From Sphingomonas sp. Leaf208 (GTDB taxonomy: Bacteria; Pseudomonadota; Alphaproteobacteria; Sphingomonadales; Sphingomonadaceae), in contig NZ_LMKH01000001.1 of assembly GCF_001421415.1 (NCBI RefSeq), forward strand, positions 498,946 through 562,945: DNA of 64,000 nt, given 5' to 3'. Positions 17,256-25,502 of this stretch are shown one piece after another. Made by a program: the position numbers and the translations under genes. The notes beneath the pieces are model-generated. The model saw only the letters and a program-made list of their open reading frames with translations, searched no databases and was not told where the DNA came from. The first letter of the stretch is position 1. Every line of letters starts with the position of its first letter.

Positions 17256-17582
17256 ATGTCGTCGATCCCCAACTCCGCCATGCCGCACGCCAAGGTTCAT
17301 CACGACGACGACCACAAGCCGAAACCCGACGCGAAGAAGACCGCGGCGACCAGCGACTGGGTCGAGGACGCGACCGACGCGGCCAAGGCCGGCCTCGCGA
17401 CCGCGACGGATGCGGTGAAGTCGCACCCGAAGACCGCGATTGCGGTCGGCGCGACAGTGATCGCGGGGATCGCAGCGGCGATCGCAGCGCCTGCGATGCG
17501 CGCTAAGGACGCGGCGGAGAAGAAGGCGCCGCCAAAGAAGCCCGAGCCGAAGAAGCCAGCCAAGGCGAAGAAGGCGCACTGA
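17256..17582 (+). CDS. Small Lys/Ala/Pro-rich protein with one hydrophobic segment
   Basis: 108 aa preceded by GAAGGA 8 nt upstream of ATG. A His/Asp patch (KVHHDDDHKPKPDAKK) is followed by an amphipathic helix, a single hydrophobic segment (TAIAVGATVIAGIAAAIAAP, residues ~60-79) and a highly basic tail of KK/PK repeats (APPKKPEPKKPAKAKKAH). The layout recalls ElaB/YqjD-like inner-membrane proteins or histone-H1-like tails that bind nucleic acid. That similarity is compositional only, so function is unassigned. A B-A repeat composite follows. Confidence 0.72.
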   Translation: MSSIPNSAMPHAKVHHDDDHKPKPDAKKTAATSDWVEDATDAAKAGLATATDAVKSHPKTAIAVGATVIAGIAAAIAAPAMRAKDAAEKKAPPKKPEPKKPAKAKKAH

Positions 17583-17613
17583 TACAAACGCTTCCGCTCA
17601 CCCCACCCTACAC

Positions 17614-17715
17614 CACCCCGGCGAAGGCCGGGGCCCAGTTGGAAAGGTCGAGGTGGTGAAGCGCCCGCTTAGTTAGCGACGTCCCCCAACAGGGCCCCGG
17701 CCTCCGCCGGGGTGG
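17614..17715. repeat. B-type inverted repeat, copy 2 (opposite orientation)
   Basis: The arms caccccggcgaaggccgggg and ccccggcctccgccggggtg enclose a ~48-nt interior that matches the reverse complement of the interior of copy 1 (7402-7506), e.g. ttggaaaggtcg and agttagcgacgtccccc. Confidence 0.88.
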
Positions 17716-17745
17716 AGATCCAATACCGGACGAGCTTGCACGTCC

Positions 17746-17802
17746 TTGTTCTCCCGCGAAGGCGGGAGCCCAGTCTGGGCTCCCGCCTTCGCGGGAGAAC
17801 AA
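17746..17802. repeat. A-type palindromic repeat, copy 2
   Basis: Nearly identical to 7303-7358: arms ttgttctcccgcgaaggcgg / ccgccttcgcgggagaacaa around gcccagtctgggc. It lies 30 bp from B-type copy 2, so the B-A pair is the reversed counterpart of the A-B pair at 7303-7506. Confidence 0.9.
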
Positions 17803-17845
17803 GCTTTAGGCCGGTTGTGGGTAGCGTTAGCCCAGCGGCGAGCAC

Positions 17846-18988
17846 TCAAACCCGATCCACAACCCCACCAGCCATCGCCGCCGGAACCCCAGTCGTCCCC
17901 GGAAAACTGATCGCCAGCCCCTTCAACGTCCGAACCGCCATATACGCGAACCCCTCGGCCTCCAGCGCATCGCCGTTCCACCCGAGCACATCGGTAGGCT
18001 CCACCACCAACCCGGTCCGCGCGGCGATCATCGCCAGCATCGTCGGATTGTGCCGACCACCTCCCGCGACCAGCAACCGCACCGGCCGAGCCGGCAGATG
18101 CCGCAAAGCCTCCGCCACCGTCGCCGCGGTAAACGCCGTCAAAGTCGCCGCGCCATCTGCAGCAGACAACCCCCGCGCCGGCTGGATCGTAAAATCATTC
18201 CGATCGAGCGACTTCGGCGGAGGCGCATCGAAAAACGGATGGTCCAGCATCGCGGTCAACACGGTCTCGTCGACCCGCCCAGACGCCGCCAACGCCCCCC
18301 CGGCATCATACCGCGCCCCCGTCTCCGCCTCGACCCAGCTATCGATCAACCCGTTCGCCGGCCCGGTATCGAACGCCACCAGCCCATCGCGGTCCGTCAT
18401 CTGTGCCCGCTCCGGCGACATCTCGCGCGAATCATGCATGTCCCGCCCGCCGGGAATGAAGGTGATGTTCCCCACCCCGCCAAGGTTCAGCACCGCGACC
18501 GGCCCCTCAAGCCCCGCCGCCAACGCCGCATGATACACCGGCAGCAACGGCGCCCCCTGCCCGCCCGCGGCCACATCCGCAGACCGAAAGTCCGACACAG
18601 TCGTGATCCCGGTAGCCCGCGCAACCGCCGCCCCGTCGCCGATCTGCCAAGTCCAGCGTCGATCCGGCCGATGCGCGATCGTCTGCCCGTGAAAGCCGAT
18701 CACATCCACGTCCGCCGCCGCGACCCCCGCATCCGCCAGCAACTTGTGCACCGCAAACACATGCGCGCGCGTGATCAGTTCGCCCGCAGCAACGACCGGC
18801 GGACTGGCACGCGGCTTGTCGAACGTCAGCGCCATGCGGGTGGCTTCCGCCAACTGCGCGCGCGCCGCATCCGAATACGGCTCGCCACGAAACGCGATCG
18901 GCCGCACGAACGCCTCGCCATCGGTCTCGATCAACGCCGCGTCGATCCCGTCGAGCGACGTCCCCGACATCAGTCCAATCGCCAGCAT
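17846..18988 (-). CDS. anmK: Anhydro-N-acetylmuramic acid kinase
   Basis: 380 aa from the ATG at 18988 (AGGA 7 nt upstream); an ATG at 19021 would add 11 unsupported residues. AnmK phosphorylates and opens 1,6-anhydro-MurNAc to MurNAc-6-phosphate in peptidoglycan recycling. The N-terminal phosphate-binding loop GLMSGTSLDGIDAAL is at residues ~5-19. FHGQTIAHRPDRRWTWQIGD lies near residue 110, followed by NLGGVGNITFIPGG and a C-terminal LLVAGGGRHN. Divergent from rimO with ~80 bp between starts; repeats follow the stop. Confidence 0.96.
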   Translation of the reverse strand: MLAIGLMSGTSLDGIDAALIETDGEAFVRPIAFRGEPYSDAARAQLAEATRMALTFDKPRASPPVVAAGELITRAHVFAVHKLLADAGVAAADVDVIGFHGQTIAHRPDRRWTWQIGDGAAVARATGITTVSDFRSADVAAGGQGAPLLPVYHAALAAGLEGPVAVLNLGGVGNITFIPGGRDMHDSREMSPERAQMTDRDGLVAFDTGPANGLIDSWVEAETGARYDAGGALAASGRVDETVLTAMLDHPFFDAPPPKSLDRNDFTIQPARGLSAADGAATLTAFTAATVAEALRHLPARPVRLLVAGGGRHNPTMLAMIAARTGLVVEPTDVLGWNGDALEAEGFAYMAVRTLKGLAISFPGTTGVPAAMAGGVVDRV

Positions 18989-19067
18989 ATCGGTTCCTTC
19001 CCGCGCAATCCGCCCACCCATGCAGGAAGCAAATTCGCCCGCCTAGAAAAAACCGAACTTTGCGCCT

Positions 19068-20435
19068 ATGTGCGCGGGCTTCATGGCAACAACACTCCCC
19101 TCCCCGCCGAAGATCGGCATGGTCTCGCTCGGCTGTCCGAAGAACCTCGTCGACAGCGAGCGGATCCTCACGCAGCTTCGCGGCGACGGCTATCAGATGT
19201 CGCCCGATTACGCCGGCGCCGACATCGTGCTCGTCAACACCTGCGGCTTCCTCGATTCCGCCAAGGAGGAAAGCCTCGAGGCGATCGGCGAAGCCATTGC
19301 CGAGAACGGCCGCGTGATCGTCACCGGCTGCATGGGCAAGGAAGCCGACGCGATCCGCGCGCGCTTCCCGCAGGTCCTCGCAATCACCGGCGCACACGAA
19401 TACGAGCAGGTCGTCGGCGCGGTCCACGAAGCCGCACCTATGCCGCCGTCCGCGTTCCTCAACCTGATCCCCGACGCCGGCCTGAAGCTGACCCCGCGCC
19501 ACTACAGCTATCTGAAGATCTCGGAGGGCTGCAACCACCGCTGCTCGTTCTGCATCATCCCGTCCTTGCGCGGCGATCTCGTCAGCCGCCGCCCCGACGC
19601 GATTTTGCGCGAGGCGGAGAAGCTCGTCGAGGCCGGCACCAAGGAACTGCTGGTCATCAGCCAGGACACGTCTGCGTATGGCGTGGACCTGCGCCACGCC
19701 AGCTGGCCGGTGAAGACCGGCGGCCCGATGTCGCGGAATGAAGCCCGAGACGTCCGCGCGCATATGACTGATCTCTCGCGCGAACTCGGCAAGATCGCGC
19801 CGTGGGTCCGCCTCCACTATGTCTACCCGTACCCGCACGTCGACCACGTCATTCCACTGATGGCGGAGGGCCTCGTGCTGCCCTATCTCGACATCCCGTT
19901 CCAGCACGCCGCGCCGTCGGTGCTGCGCCGGATGAAGCGCCCCGGCAACGATGCGAAAGTGCTCCAGCGCATCCACAACTGGCGCACGATCGCCCCCGAC
20001 ATCACGATCCGCTCGACCTTCGTCGTCGGCTTCCCCGGCGAGACCGAGGAAGATTTCCAGTATCTGCTAGACTGGCTCGACGAAGCACAGCTCGACCGCG
20101 TCGGCGCGTTCCGGTTCGAGCCGGTCGAGGGCGCGGCGGCGAACCTGCTCCCCGACCACGTGCCCGAAGAGCTCAAGGAAGAGCGCTACGCCCGCATCAT
20201 GGAAAAGACCGCGGCCATCTCCGCGGCTAAGTTGCAGGCCAAGATCGGCCGCACGCTTGATGTGATCATCGATATGGTCGACGAAGGAGGCGCCACCGGC
20301 CGCTCGAAGGCCGATGCGCCCGAGATCGACGGCGAAGTCTTCCTTCGCGACGCCGGCCACCTGACGGTCGGCGACATCGTCCCGGTCACGATCGAAGACG
20401 CCGACGATCATGACCTCTACGGCGTCCCCGTCTAA
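19068..20435 (+). CDS. rimO: Ribosomal protein S12 methylthiotransferase RimO
   Basis: 455 aa, family length. It adds a methylthio group to an aspartate of ribosomal protein S12. The N-terminal UPF0004 domain has [12 protein letters not shown] with one [4Fe-4S]-ligand Cys and further cysteines in NTCGF and VTGCMG. The radical-SAM core has [12 protein letters not shown] (C-x3-C-x2-C) near residue 153. The C-terminal TRAM-type domain ends in [12 protein letters not shown]. Start is either the ATG at 19068 or the one at 19083; neither has a strong Shine-Dalgarno. An A-type repeat lies 5 nt after the stop. Confidence 0.97.
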   Translation: MCAGFMATTLPSPPKIGMVSLGCPKNLVDSERILTQLRGDGYQMSPDYAGADIVLVNTCGFLDSAKEESLEAIGEAIAENGRVIVTGCMGKEADAIRARFPQVLAITGAHEYEQVVGAVHEAAPMPPSAFLNLIPDAGLKLTPRHYSYLKISEGCNHRCSFCIIPSLRGDLVSRRPDAILREAEKLVEAGTKELLVISQDTSAYGVDLRHASWPVKTGGPMSRNEARDVRAHMTDLSRELGKIAPWVRLHYVYPYPHVDHVIPLMAEGLVLPYLDIPFQHAAPSVLRRMKRPGNDAKVLQRIHNWRTIAPDITIRSTFVVGFPGETEEDFQYLLDWLDEAQLDRVGAFRFEPVEGAAANLLPDHVPEELKEERYARIMEKTAAISAAKLQAKIGRTLDVIIDMVDEGGATGRSKADAPEIDGEVFLRDAGHLTVGDIVPVTIEDADDHDLYGVPV

Positions 20436-20440
20436 TTAGC

Positions 20441-20520
20441 TGTTCCCCCGCGAAAGCGGGGGTGCAGGAATCTCGAACGATACCGTTGGTGATCCTGGAC
20501 TCCCGCGTCCGCGGGAGAAC
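20441..20520. repeat. A-type repeat, long-loop variant
   Basis: Arms tgttcccccgcgaaagcggg and cccgcgtccgcgggagaac are separated by ~40 nt rather than by the short gcccagactgggc core. It begins 5 nt after the rimO stop and ends 20 nt before the stop of the minus-strand small membrane gene, so it may act as a bidirectional terminator. Confidence 0.8.
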
Positions 20521-20539
20521 GGCTAAGTTCGCGAGTCCG

Positions 20540-20686
20540 TCAGACGACGTTGCGGCCGGTGAACAGCTTCACCAGAACGACGATGACCGCGATCACCAGC
20601 AGGATGTGGATCAGTCCGCCTGCGACATGGAAGGCAAAGCCTGCCAGCCAGAGGATCAGCAGGATGACGGCGATGGTATACAGCAT
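20540..20686 (-). CDS. Lmo0937-like very small membrane protein
   Basis: A 48-aa protein too short for most gene callers. It begins MLYTIAVILLILWLAGFAFH, continues VAGGLIHILLVIAVIVVLVK and ends LFTGRNVV. There are two hydrophobic stretches separated by a Gly-Gly turn, and AGGGGAC about 8 nt upstream of the ATG. Sequence and length match the Lmo0937 family of small membrane proteins, which are widespread and of unknown function. It is convergent with rimO across an A-type repeat. Confidence 0.85.
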   Translation of the reverse strand: MLYTIAVILLILWLAGFAFHVAGGLIHILLVIAVIVVLVKLFTGRNVV

Positions 20687-20852
20687 GGTTGTGTCCCCTA
20701 AGACGTGAAAAGGCTCCCGGTCGGACGATGAAACGTGCGTGTAACACGACGTGTTCCGTCAACATTCCTGCCCTAGCCTAACCCCTTCAACCGCCACGGA
20801 ATAAAAATCGTGGGCGTTGCGCACGCAGGCCGGTTCTGCTTCGTTGCGCGCC

Positions 20853-22244
20853 ATGATCCTCCGCCTCCTCGCCGTCGCCGCGCTGCTGCCCGCACCCGCC
20901 ATCGCGCAGTCGCTCACCCCCGCCGAAACCGCGCAGATCGACACGCTGGTCACCCGCGCGCTCGGCGATACCGGCGTGCCCTCAGCCTCGATCGCCGTAA
21001 TCCGCGGCGGGCGGATCGTGTTCGCCAAGGCGTATGGCAAACCCTCCGAAGCGATCGCCAAGGCAGACGCCAAACTCCCCTATCAGATCGCCTCGATCTC
21101 GAAGCAGTTCACCGCCGCCGCGATCCTGCTGCTGGAGGACGAGGGAAAGCTTAGCCTCGACGACACCGTCGCGAAATACATCCCCGGCATCACCGGCGGC
21201 GACCGCATCACGATCCGCCAGCTGCTCAGCCATACCTCAGGCCTCCAGGATTACTGGCCGCAGGACTACAGCTTCGCGGCGATGGCCAAGCCCGTCACGC
21301 CTCAGCAGATCGTCGATCGCTGGGCCAAGAAGCCACTCGATTTCCAGCCCGGCACACAGTGGCAATATTCCAACACCGGCTACGTCGTCGCCGGGCTCAT
21401 CGTGGAGAAGGTCGCGCATCAACCGCTGCTCGCCTTCCTCCAGCAACGCATCTTCAAACCACTCGACATCCGCGCGCTCGACCAGGACAAGGCGATCGGC
21501 AAAGCGTTCCCGCAAGGCTATGGCCGTTTCGCTTTAGGCCCCGTCCGCCCCGAAACGCCGAGCGCGGACGGCTGGCTCTACGCCGCCGGCGAACTCTCGA
21601 TGAGCGCCGAAGACCTCGCCAAATGGGACGTCGCGCGCCTCAACCGCACCACGCTCCCCGCCGACGACTGGGCCGCGCAGGAAACCCCCGTCAAGCTCGC
21701 CGACGGATCGAGCAACGGCTACGGCCTCGGCGTCTTCACCGGCAGCGCGAATGGCCGCCGCTATGTCGAGCACAGCGGCGAAGCGGTCGGCTTCCTGTCC
21801 GAGAACACCGTCTATCCCGACGACAAGGCGGCCATCGTCGTCCTCACCAACAGCTGGTTCAGCGACGCAACGGGACGCATCGCCGCCGGCGTCGCCAAGA
21901 TCGTCCTGCCCACCGCACCCGCCAATGCCGAAGATACCGCCGCACTCGGCCGGGCTCGCGCCGTCTACGACCAGCTCCGCACCGGCACGCTCGACCGCAA
22001 AGGCCTGACCGAAGACGCCAACTATTACTTCAAGCCGGTCGCGCTCGCCGACTACAAGGCCAGCCTCGGCACGCTCGGCGAGCCGACCGCGTTTGCACAA
22101 ACCGGCAAGACCCGCTTGCGCGGCGGCTTCGTCAACCGCACCTACCGCATCACCTATCCCGACCGCACGCTCTCGCTCAGCACCTATGCCGAGCCCGGCG
22201 CGAACGGCCGATACGAACAACTCCTGGTGGCGCCCGCACAATGA
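20853..22244 (+). CDS. Exported serine hydrolase, class C beta-lactamase fold
   Basis: 463 aa from the ATG at 20853, which places a clean signal peptide at the N-terminus (MILRLLAVAALLPAPAIAQ); the longer reading from 20817 would bury it. Active-site S-x-x-K is S81-I-S-K84, then Y-S-N in QYSNTGY, and the KTG-equivalent HSG in VEHSGEAVGF. The fold covers carboxypeptidases, esterases and AmpC-type lactamases. It is not obviously a resistance enzyme. An extra ~110-residue C-terminal domain follows the catalytic part. Its stop overlaps the start of the aminopeptidase gene (ATGA), so the two are translationally coupled. Confidence 0.9.
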   Translation: MILRLLAVAALLPAPAIAQSLTPAETAQIDTLVTRALGDTGVPSASIAVIRGGRIVFAKAYGKPSEAIAKADAKLPYQIASISKQFTAAAILLLEDEGKLSLDDTVAKYIPGITGGDRITIRQLLSHTSGLQDYWPQDYSFAAMAKPVTPQQIVDRWAKKPLDFQPGTQWQYSNTGYVVAGLIVEKVAHQPLLAFLQQRIFKPLDIRALDQDKAIGKAFPQGYGRFALGPVRPETPSADGWLYAAGELSMSAEDLAKWDVARLNRTTLPADDWAAQETPVKLADGSSNGYGLGVFTGSANGRRYVEHSGEAVGFLSENTVYPDDKAAIVVLTNSWFSDATGRIAAGVAKIVLPTAPANAEDTAALGRARAVYDQLRTGTLDRKGLTEDANYYFKPVALADYKASLGTLGEPTAFAQTGKTRLRGGFVNRTYRITYPDRTLSLSTYAEPGANGRYEQLLVAPAQ

Positions 22245-23626
22245 CCGACTTCGCTTCGATGCTCCAACCCGACCGCGGCCAGCCCGCGCGGACGATCCAC
22301 GTCGTCGAGCCCGACGCGTATGAAAGCTGGCTCGCCAAACAGTCGCAGCGCATCCGCACGACGATCGCCGCACACCGGCTGACCGGCAAGCCCGGCGACC
22401 GCGCGGTCCTGCCCGGCGAGACCGCGGACGACTGGTCGATGCTGCTGGTCTGCAACGAAGCGGTGACGTCGCCGTGGCGGATCGCATCGCTCGGCGCGTC
22501 GCTCCCCGCGGGCACGTATCGTCTTGCAGAGGGGCCGGTCGGCGCTGCCGGGCTAGGCTGGATGCTCGCCCAGCACCAGTTCACTAGGTACGTGAAGCCC
22601 GACGCGGTCGGGCTCCGCATACTCCTGACCGCCGACGCCGCGAATATCGACGAGACGGTTCGCCTCGCCGAAGCCACCGCGCTGGTCCGCGATCTCGTCA
22701 ACACCGGCGCGTCCGACATGGGCCCCGCCGACCTCGAAGCCGCCGCAGAGACGCTCGCCAAACGCCACGGCGCGACCGTCACCACCACGCGCGGCGATGC
22801 GCTCGCAACCGGCTACCCGATGATCCACGCGGTCGGCCAGGCCGCGAGCAAGGACCGCGCGCCGCGGCTGATCGAACTCGAATGGGGCGACCCTTCGCAC
22901 CCCCGCATCGCACTGGTCGGCAAGGGCGTCACCTTCGACACCGGCGGGCTCGACATCAAGCCGTCCGCCGGCATGCGGCTAATGAAGAAGGACATGGGCG
23001 GCGCGGCGCACGCCTTGGCGCTCGCGAGCCTGGTGATGGCCGCCAAGCTCCCGGTCCGCCTCCATCTGCTCATCCCCGCGGTGGAAAACTCGATCGCCGG
23101 CAACGCCTTCCGCCCCGGCGACGTGCTCCCGACACGCAAGGGCCTGACGGTCGAGAACACCAACACCGACGCGGAAGGTCGCCTTGTCCTCGGCGACGCG
23201 CTGACGAAAGCGGGCGAGAGCAATCCCGAACTGATCCTCGACTTCGCGACGCTGACTGGCGCAGCGCGCGTCGCGCTCGGCCCCGACCTGCCGCCGATGT
23301 TGACCGACGACGAGCCGCTGGCGGCGGACCTGCTCGCATCCGGGCTGGAACAGAATGACCAGATGTGGCGCCTGCCGCTCTGGAACGGTTACGACGAGAT
23401 GCTGAAGTCGGACATCGCGGACATGGTCAACGCGCCCGATGGCGGTTTCGCAGGCGCGATCACCGCCGCGCTATTCCTCCGGCGGTTCGTTCCGAAAACT
23501 ACGGCGTGGGCGCATCTCGACGTGTTCGCGTGGCGGCCGTCGGCCAAGCCGGGACGACCGAAAGGCGGGGAGGCCTACGCCCTGCGCGCCGCGTTCGCGA
23601 TGTTGGCCAAGCGGTACGGCGCCTAG
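22241..23626 (+). CDS. M17 leucyl aminopeptidase family protein
   Basis: 461 aa from the ATG in the ATGA overlap with the upstream serine hydrolase. The C-terminal catalytic domain has the two-metal signature: KGVTFDTGGLDIKPS near residue 230, then MKKDMGGAA, then the family signature NTDAEGRLVLGDAL near residue 307. The N-terminal domain is divergent and shorter than in E. coli PepA. It removes N-terminal residues from peptides in the cytoplasm. A long-loop A-type repeat starts a few bases after the stop. Confidence 0.94.
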   Translation: MTDFASMLQPDRGQPARTIHVVEPDAYESWLAKQSQRIRTTIAAHRLTGKPGDRAVLPGETADDWSMLLVCNEAVTSPWRIASLGASLPAGTYRLAEGPVGAAGLGWMLAQHQFTRYVKPDAVGLRILLTADAANIDETVRLAEATALVRDLVNTGASDMGPADLEAAAETLAKRHGATVTTTRGDALATGYPMIHAVGQAASKDRAPRLIELEWGDPSHPRIALVGKGVTFDTGGLDIKPSAGMRLMKKDMGGAAHALALASLVMAAKLPVRLHLLIPAVENSIAGNAFRPGDVLPTRKGLTVENTNTDAEGRLVLGDALTKAGESNPELILDFATLTGAARVALGPDLPPMLTDDEPLAADLLASGLEQNDQMWRLPLWNGYDEMLKSDIADMVNAPDGGFAGAITAALFLRRFVPKTTAWAHLDVFAWRPSAKPGRPKGGEAYALRAAFAMLAKRYGA

Positions 23627-23628
23627 CC

Positions 23629-23707
23629 GTACCCCCGCGGAGGCGGGGGTCCAGGGTTACGAACGTCGTCCTGTGAGATCCTGGGCCCCCGCCTTCGCGG
23701 GAGAACA
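23629..23707. repeat. A-type repeat, long-loop variant
   Basis: Arms gtacccccgcggaggcgggg and cccccgccttcgcgggagaa enclose ~38 nt. It lies immediately after the aminopeptidase stop and before the stop of the convergent gene at 23743. Confidence 0.8.
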
Positions 23708-23742
23708 AGCTGATGCCCGGGAAATCGCAAGCGAAGACGACG

Positions 23743-24441
23743 TCACCCCGTCGCGAACTGCCCGAACGGCAGCAACTTGTCCGCCAGCGCCTTCGTCGCA
23801 TTCGCATCGCCAGCCCGCAACGGTACCAGAACCGCCACCGCAGCCTTGCGCACATACCCGTCGATCGCGGTCGGCGTCGGGGCCTTGCTAGCCGTCTCGA
23901 CCAGCGCCCGTCCCCGCGCATCGTTCGGATCAAGCTCCAACCGCAACAACCCGGCAAGCCCGGCAAACATCGCGCGGTTGCCACCCAGTGCCACCGACCG
24001 ATCCAAAGCCTCGAACCCGGTCGCCTTCTGCGCGCCCGCGACAGCCCGCCCGACGAACCGCCCGAGCTTGGCGATCACCCCGACATGCCAGGCGCCAAGC
24101 GCCGCCTGCGCCTCGGCATTGCGCGGATAGCGGACAACGAGCGCCTCATATTGCTTCCGCGCGGCGATCGCCTCGCTCCGGTTGCCGAGCAGCTTGGCGC
24201 GATACCCTTTCGCCATCGCCTGCATGATCGCGGCCTCGGCGTCGTTCGGCGAACGGCTCAGCGCCTGCCCCGCCGCCGCCGCCGCCCGGTCGATCCGCGC
24301 CAGCGCGACATTGCGATCGCGGTCGACGAAACCGGCCTGCGTCAGCAACTCGCGCGGCGTCTCCGCGCGCGCCGCGATCGGACACAGGACGGCGCTCGCG
24401 ATCAGCGAGGCACTCACGCAACCGGGGAACCACCTGGCCAT
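23743..24441 (-). CDS. Exported TPR-like protein, unknown function
   Basis: 232 aa with a signal peptide (MARWFPGCVSASLIASAVLC, cleavage near ARAE). The mature part is entirely helical with TPR-like pairs: AEAAIMQAMAKGYRAKLLGN near residue 70 and NAEAQAALGAWHVGVIAKLG near residue 110, then ALDRSVALGGNRAMFAGLAG. No catalytic motif. Start supported by GAGGG 6 nt upstream. It could be a periplasmic scaffold or lipoprotein-like assembly factor, but no lipobox is visible at the predicted cleavage site. Convergent with the aminopeptidase gene. Confidence 0.8.
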   Translation of the reverse strand: MARWFPGCVSASLIASAVLCPIAARAETPRELLTQAGFVDRDRNVALARIDRAAAAAGQALSRSPNDAEAAIMQAMAKGYRAKLLGNRSEAIAARKQYEALVVRYPRNAEAQAALGAWHVGVIAKLGRFVGRAVAGAQKATGFEALDRSVALGGNRAMFAGLAGLLRLELDPNDARGRALVETASKAPTPTAIDGYVRKAAVAVLVPLRAGDANATKALADKLLPFGQFATG

Positions 24442-24608
24442 ATCAACCCTCGCACCGAAGTTGTCCGATCAAAGTCCCGGCCCGAAACTTGGCCGTCGAA
24501 TCGTTTCACGGACCATAAGACCGCCATGTTTATCGAGACTTAACACGCTCTACCCGAGATCCGGATCATAAACGTCCAGATCAGGATCAAGATCGACCGG
24601 ACCTCCCG

Positions 24609-25352
24609 TCACAACCCCGCCGCAGCCTCGATGATCGGCACGAACTTCTCCGCGGTCAGGCTCGCGCCACCGACCAGCGCCCCGTCGACGTTCGGCGTAT
24701 CGAGAATCGACGCCGCATTCGCCCCCGTCACCGACCCGCCGTACAGGATCCGTACCCCGGCCGCCGCATCACCGATCAGCATCCGCAACTTGGCGCGCGC
24801 GATCGCGTGGATCGCCGCGATCTCGTCCAGCGTCGGCGTGCGTCCCGTCCCGATCGCCCAGCGTGGCTCGTACGCCAGCGTGAACCAGCTCCCGTCCGCA
24901 TTGTCCGGCACCGACTTCTCGATCTGCGCCTGCACGACCCGCTCGGCACGGTCCGCATCGCGCTCCGCCTCGGTCTCGCCGCAGCACAGGATCACGTTCA
25001 GCCCCTGCCGCCGCGCCGCCGCCGCCTTCGCCCAGGCGTCATGGCTGGTCTCATGCTGGTCCGCGCGACGCTCGGAATGACCGACGATCGCGAAGCTTGC
25101 GCCGACTTCCCTGACCATCGACGCCGAAACGCACCCGGTATGCGCGCCCGAATCCGCCTCGTGCACATCCTCCGCGCCGATCGCCAACCCCGGCACGCGC
25201 TGCGACGCCGCGTCGATCAGCGTGAACGGCACCGCCACCGCGACGTCAACGCCCGGCGCCGCAGCCGCTGCCGCAGCGATCGTATCGAGTTCGGCCAGCG
25301 CCGCGCGCGACCCGTTCATCTTCCAGTTTCCGGCTACAAGCTTACGCCGCAT
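24609..25352 (-). CDS. tpiA: Triosephosphate isomerase
   Basis: 247 aa from the ATG at 25352, which has GGGAG at the right distance; the ATG at 25358 sits on top of that site, and the long upstream reading to 25532 has no support. It interconverts dihydroxyacetone phosphate and glyceraldehyde 3-phosphate. N9/K11 lie in GNWKMNG, the electrophilic His in VGHSERR near residue 95, the catalytic Glu in AYEPRWAIGTG near residue 165, and the phosphate loop in YGGSVTGANA. Divergent from ppiD across ~150 bp. About 165 bp without a recognised gene follow its stop. Confidence 0.97.
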   Translation of the reverse strand: MRRKLVAGNWKMNGSRAALAELDTIAAAAAAAPGVDVAVAVPFTLIDAASQRVPGLAIGAEDVHEADSGAHTGCVSASMVREVGASFAIVGHSERRADQHETSHDAWAKAAAARRQGLNVILCCGETEAERDADRAERVVQAQIEKSVPDNADGSWFTLAYEPRWAIGTGRTPTLDEIAAIHAIARAKLRMLIGDAAAGVRILYGGSVTGANAASILDTPNVDGALVGGASLTAEKFVPIIEAAAGL

Positions 25353-25502
25353 CGTCATCTCCCGCGTGTTTTGCCCAGCGATAGCGCCGCACCCGCCCCG
25401 CACAACCCCACACAACCCCAAGCAACGTTGCGCGCCCGACTTGAAGAGCCGCCCTCGCCCCCGTAAAGCAACCGCGTTCCCATCCCTGTCGATCGGCTGT
25501 CC

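Noticed and set aside
20853..22244. Beta-lactamase resistance gene
   Set aside because: The S-x-x-K / Y-x-N / HxG fold is shared by many esterases and peptidases. Nothing here identifies lactam hydrolysis.
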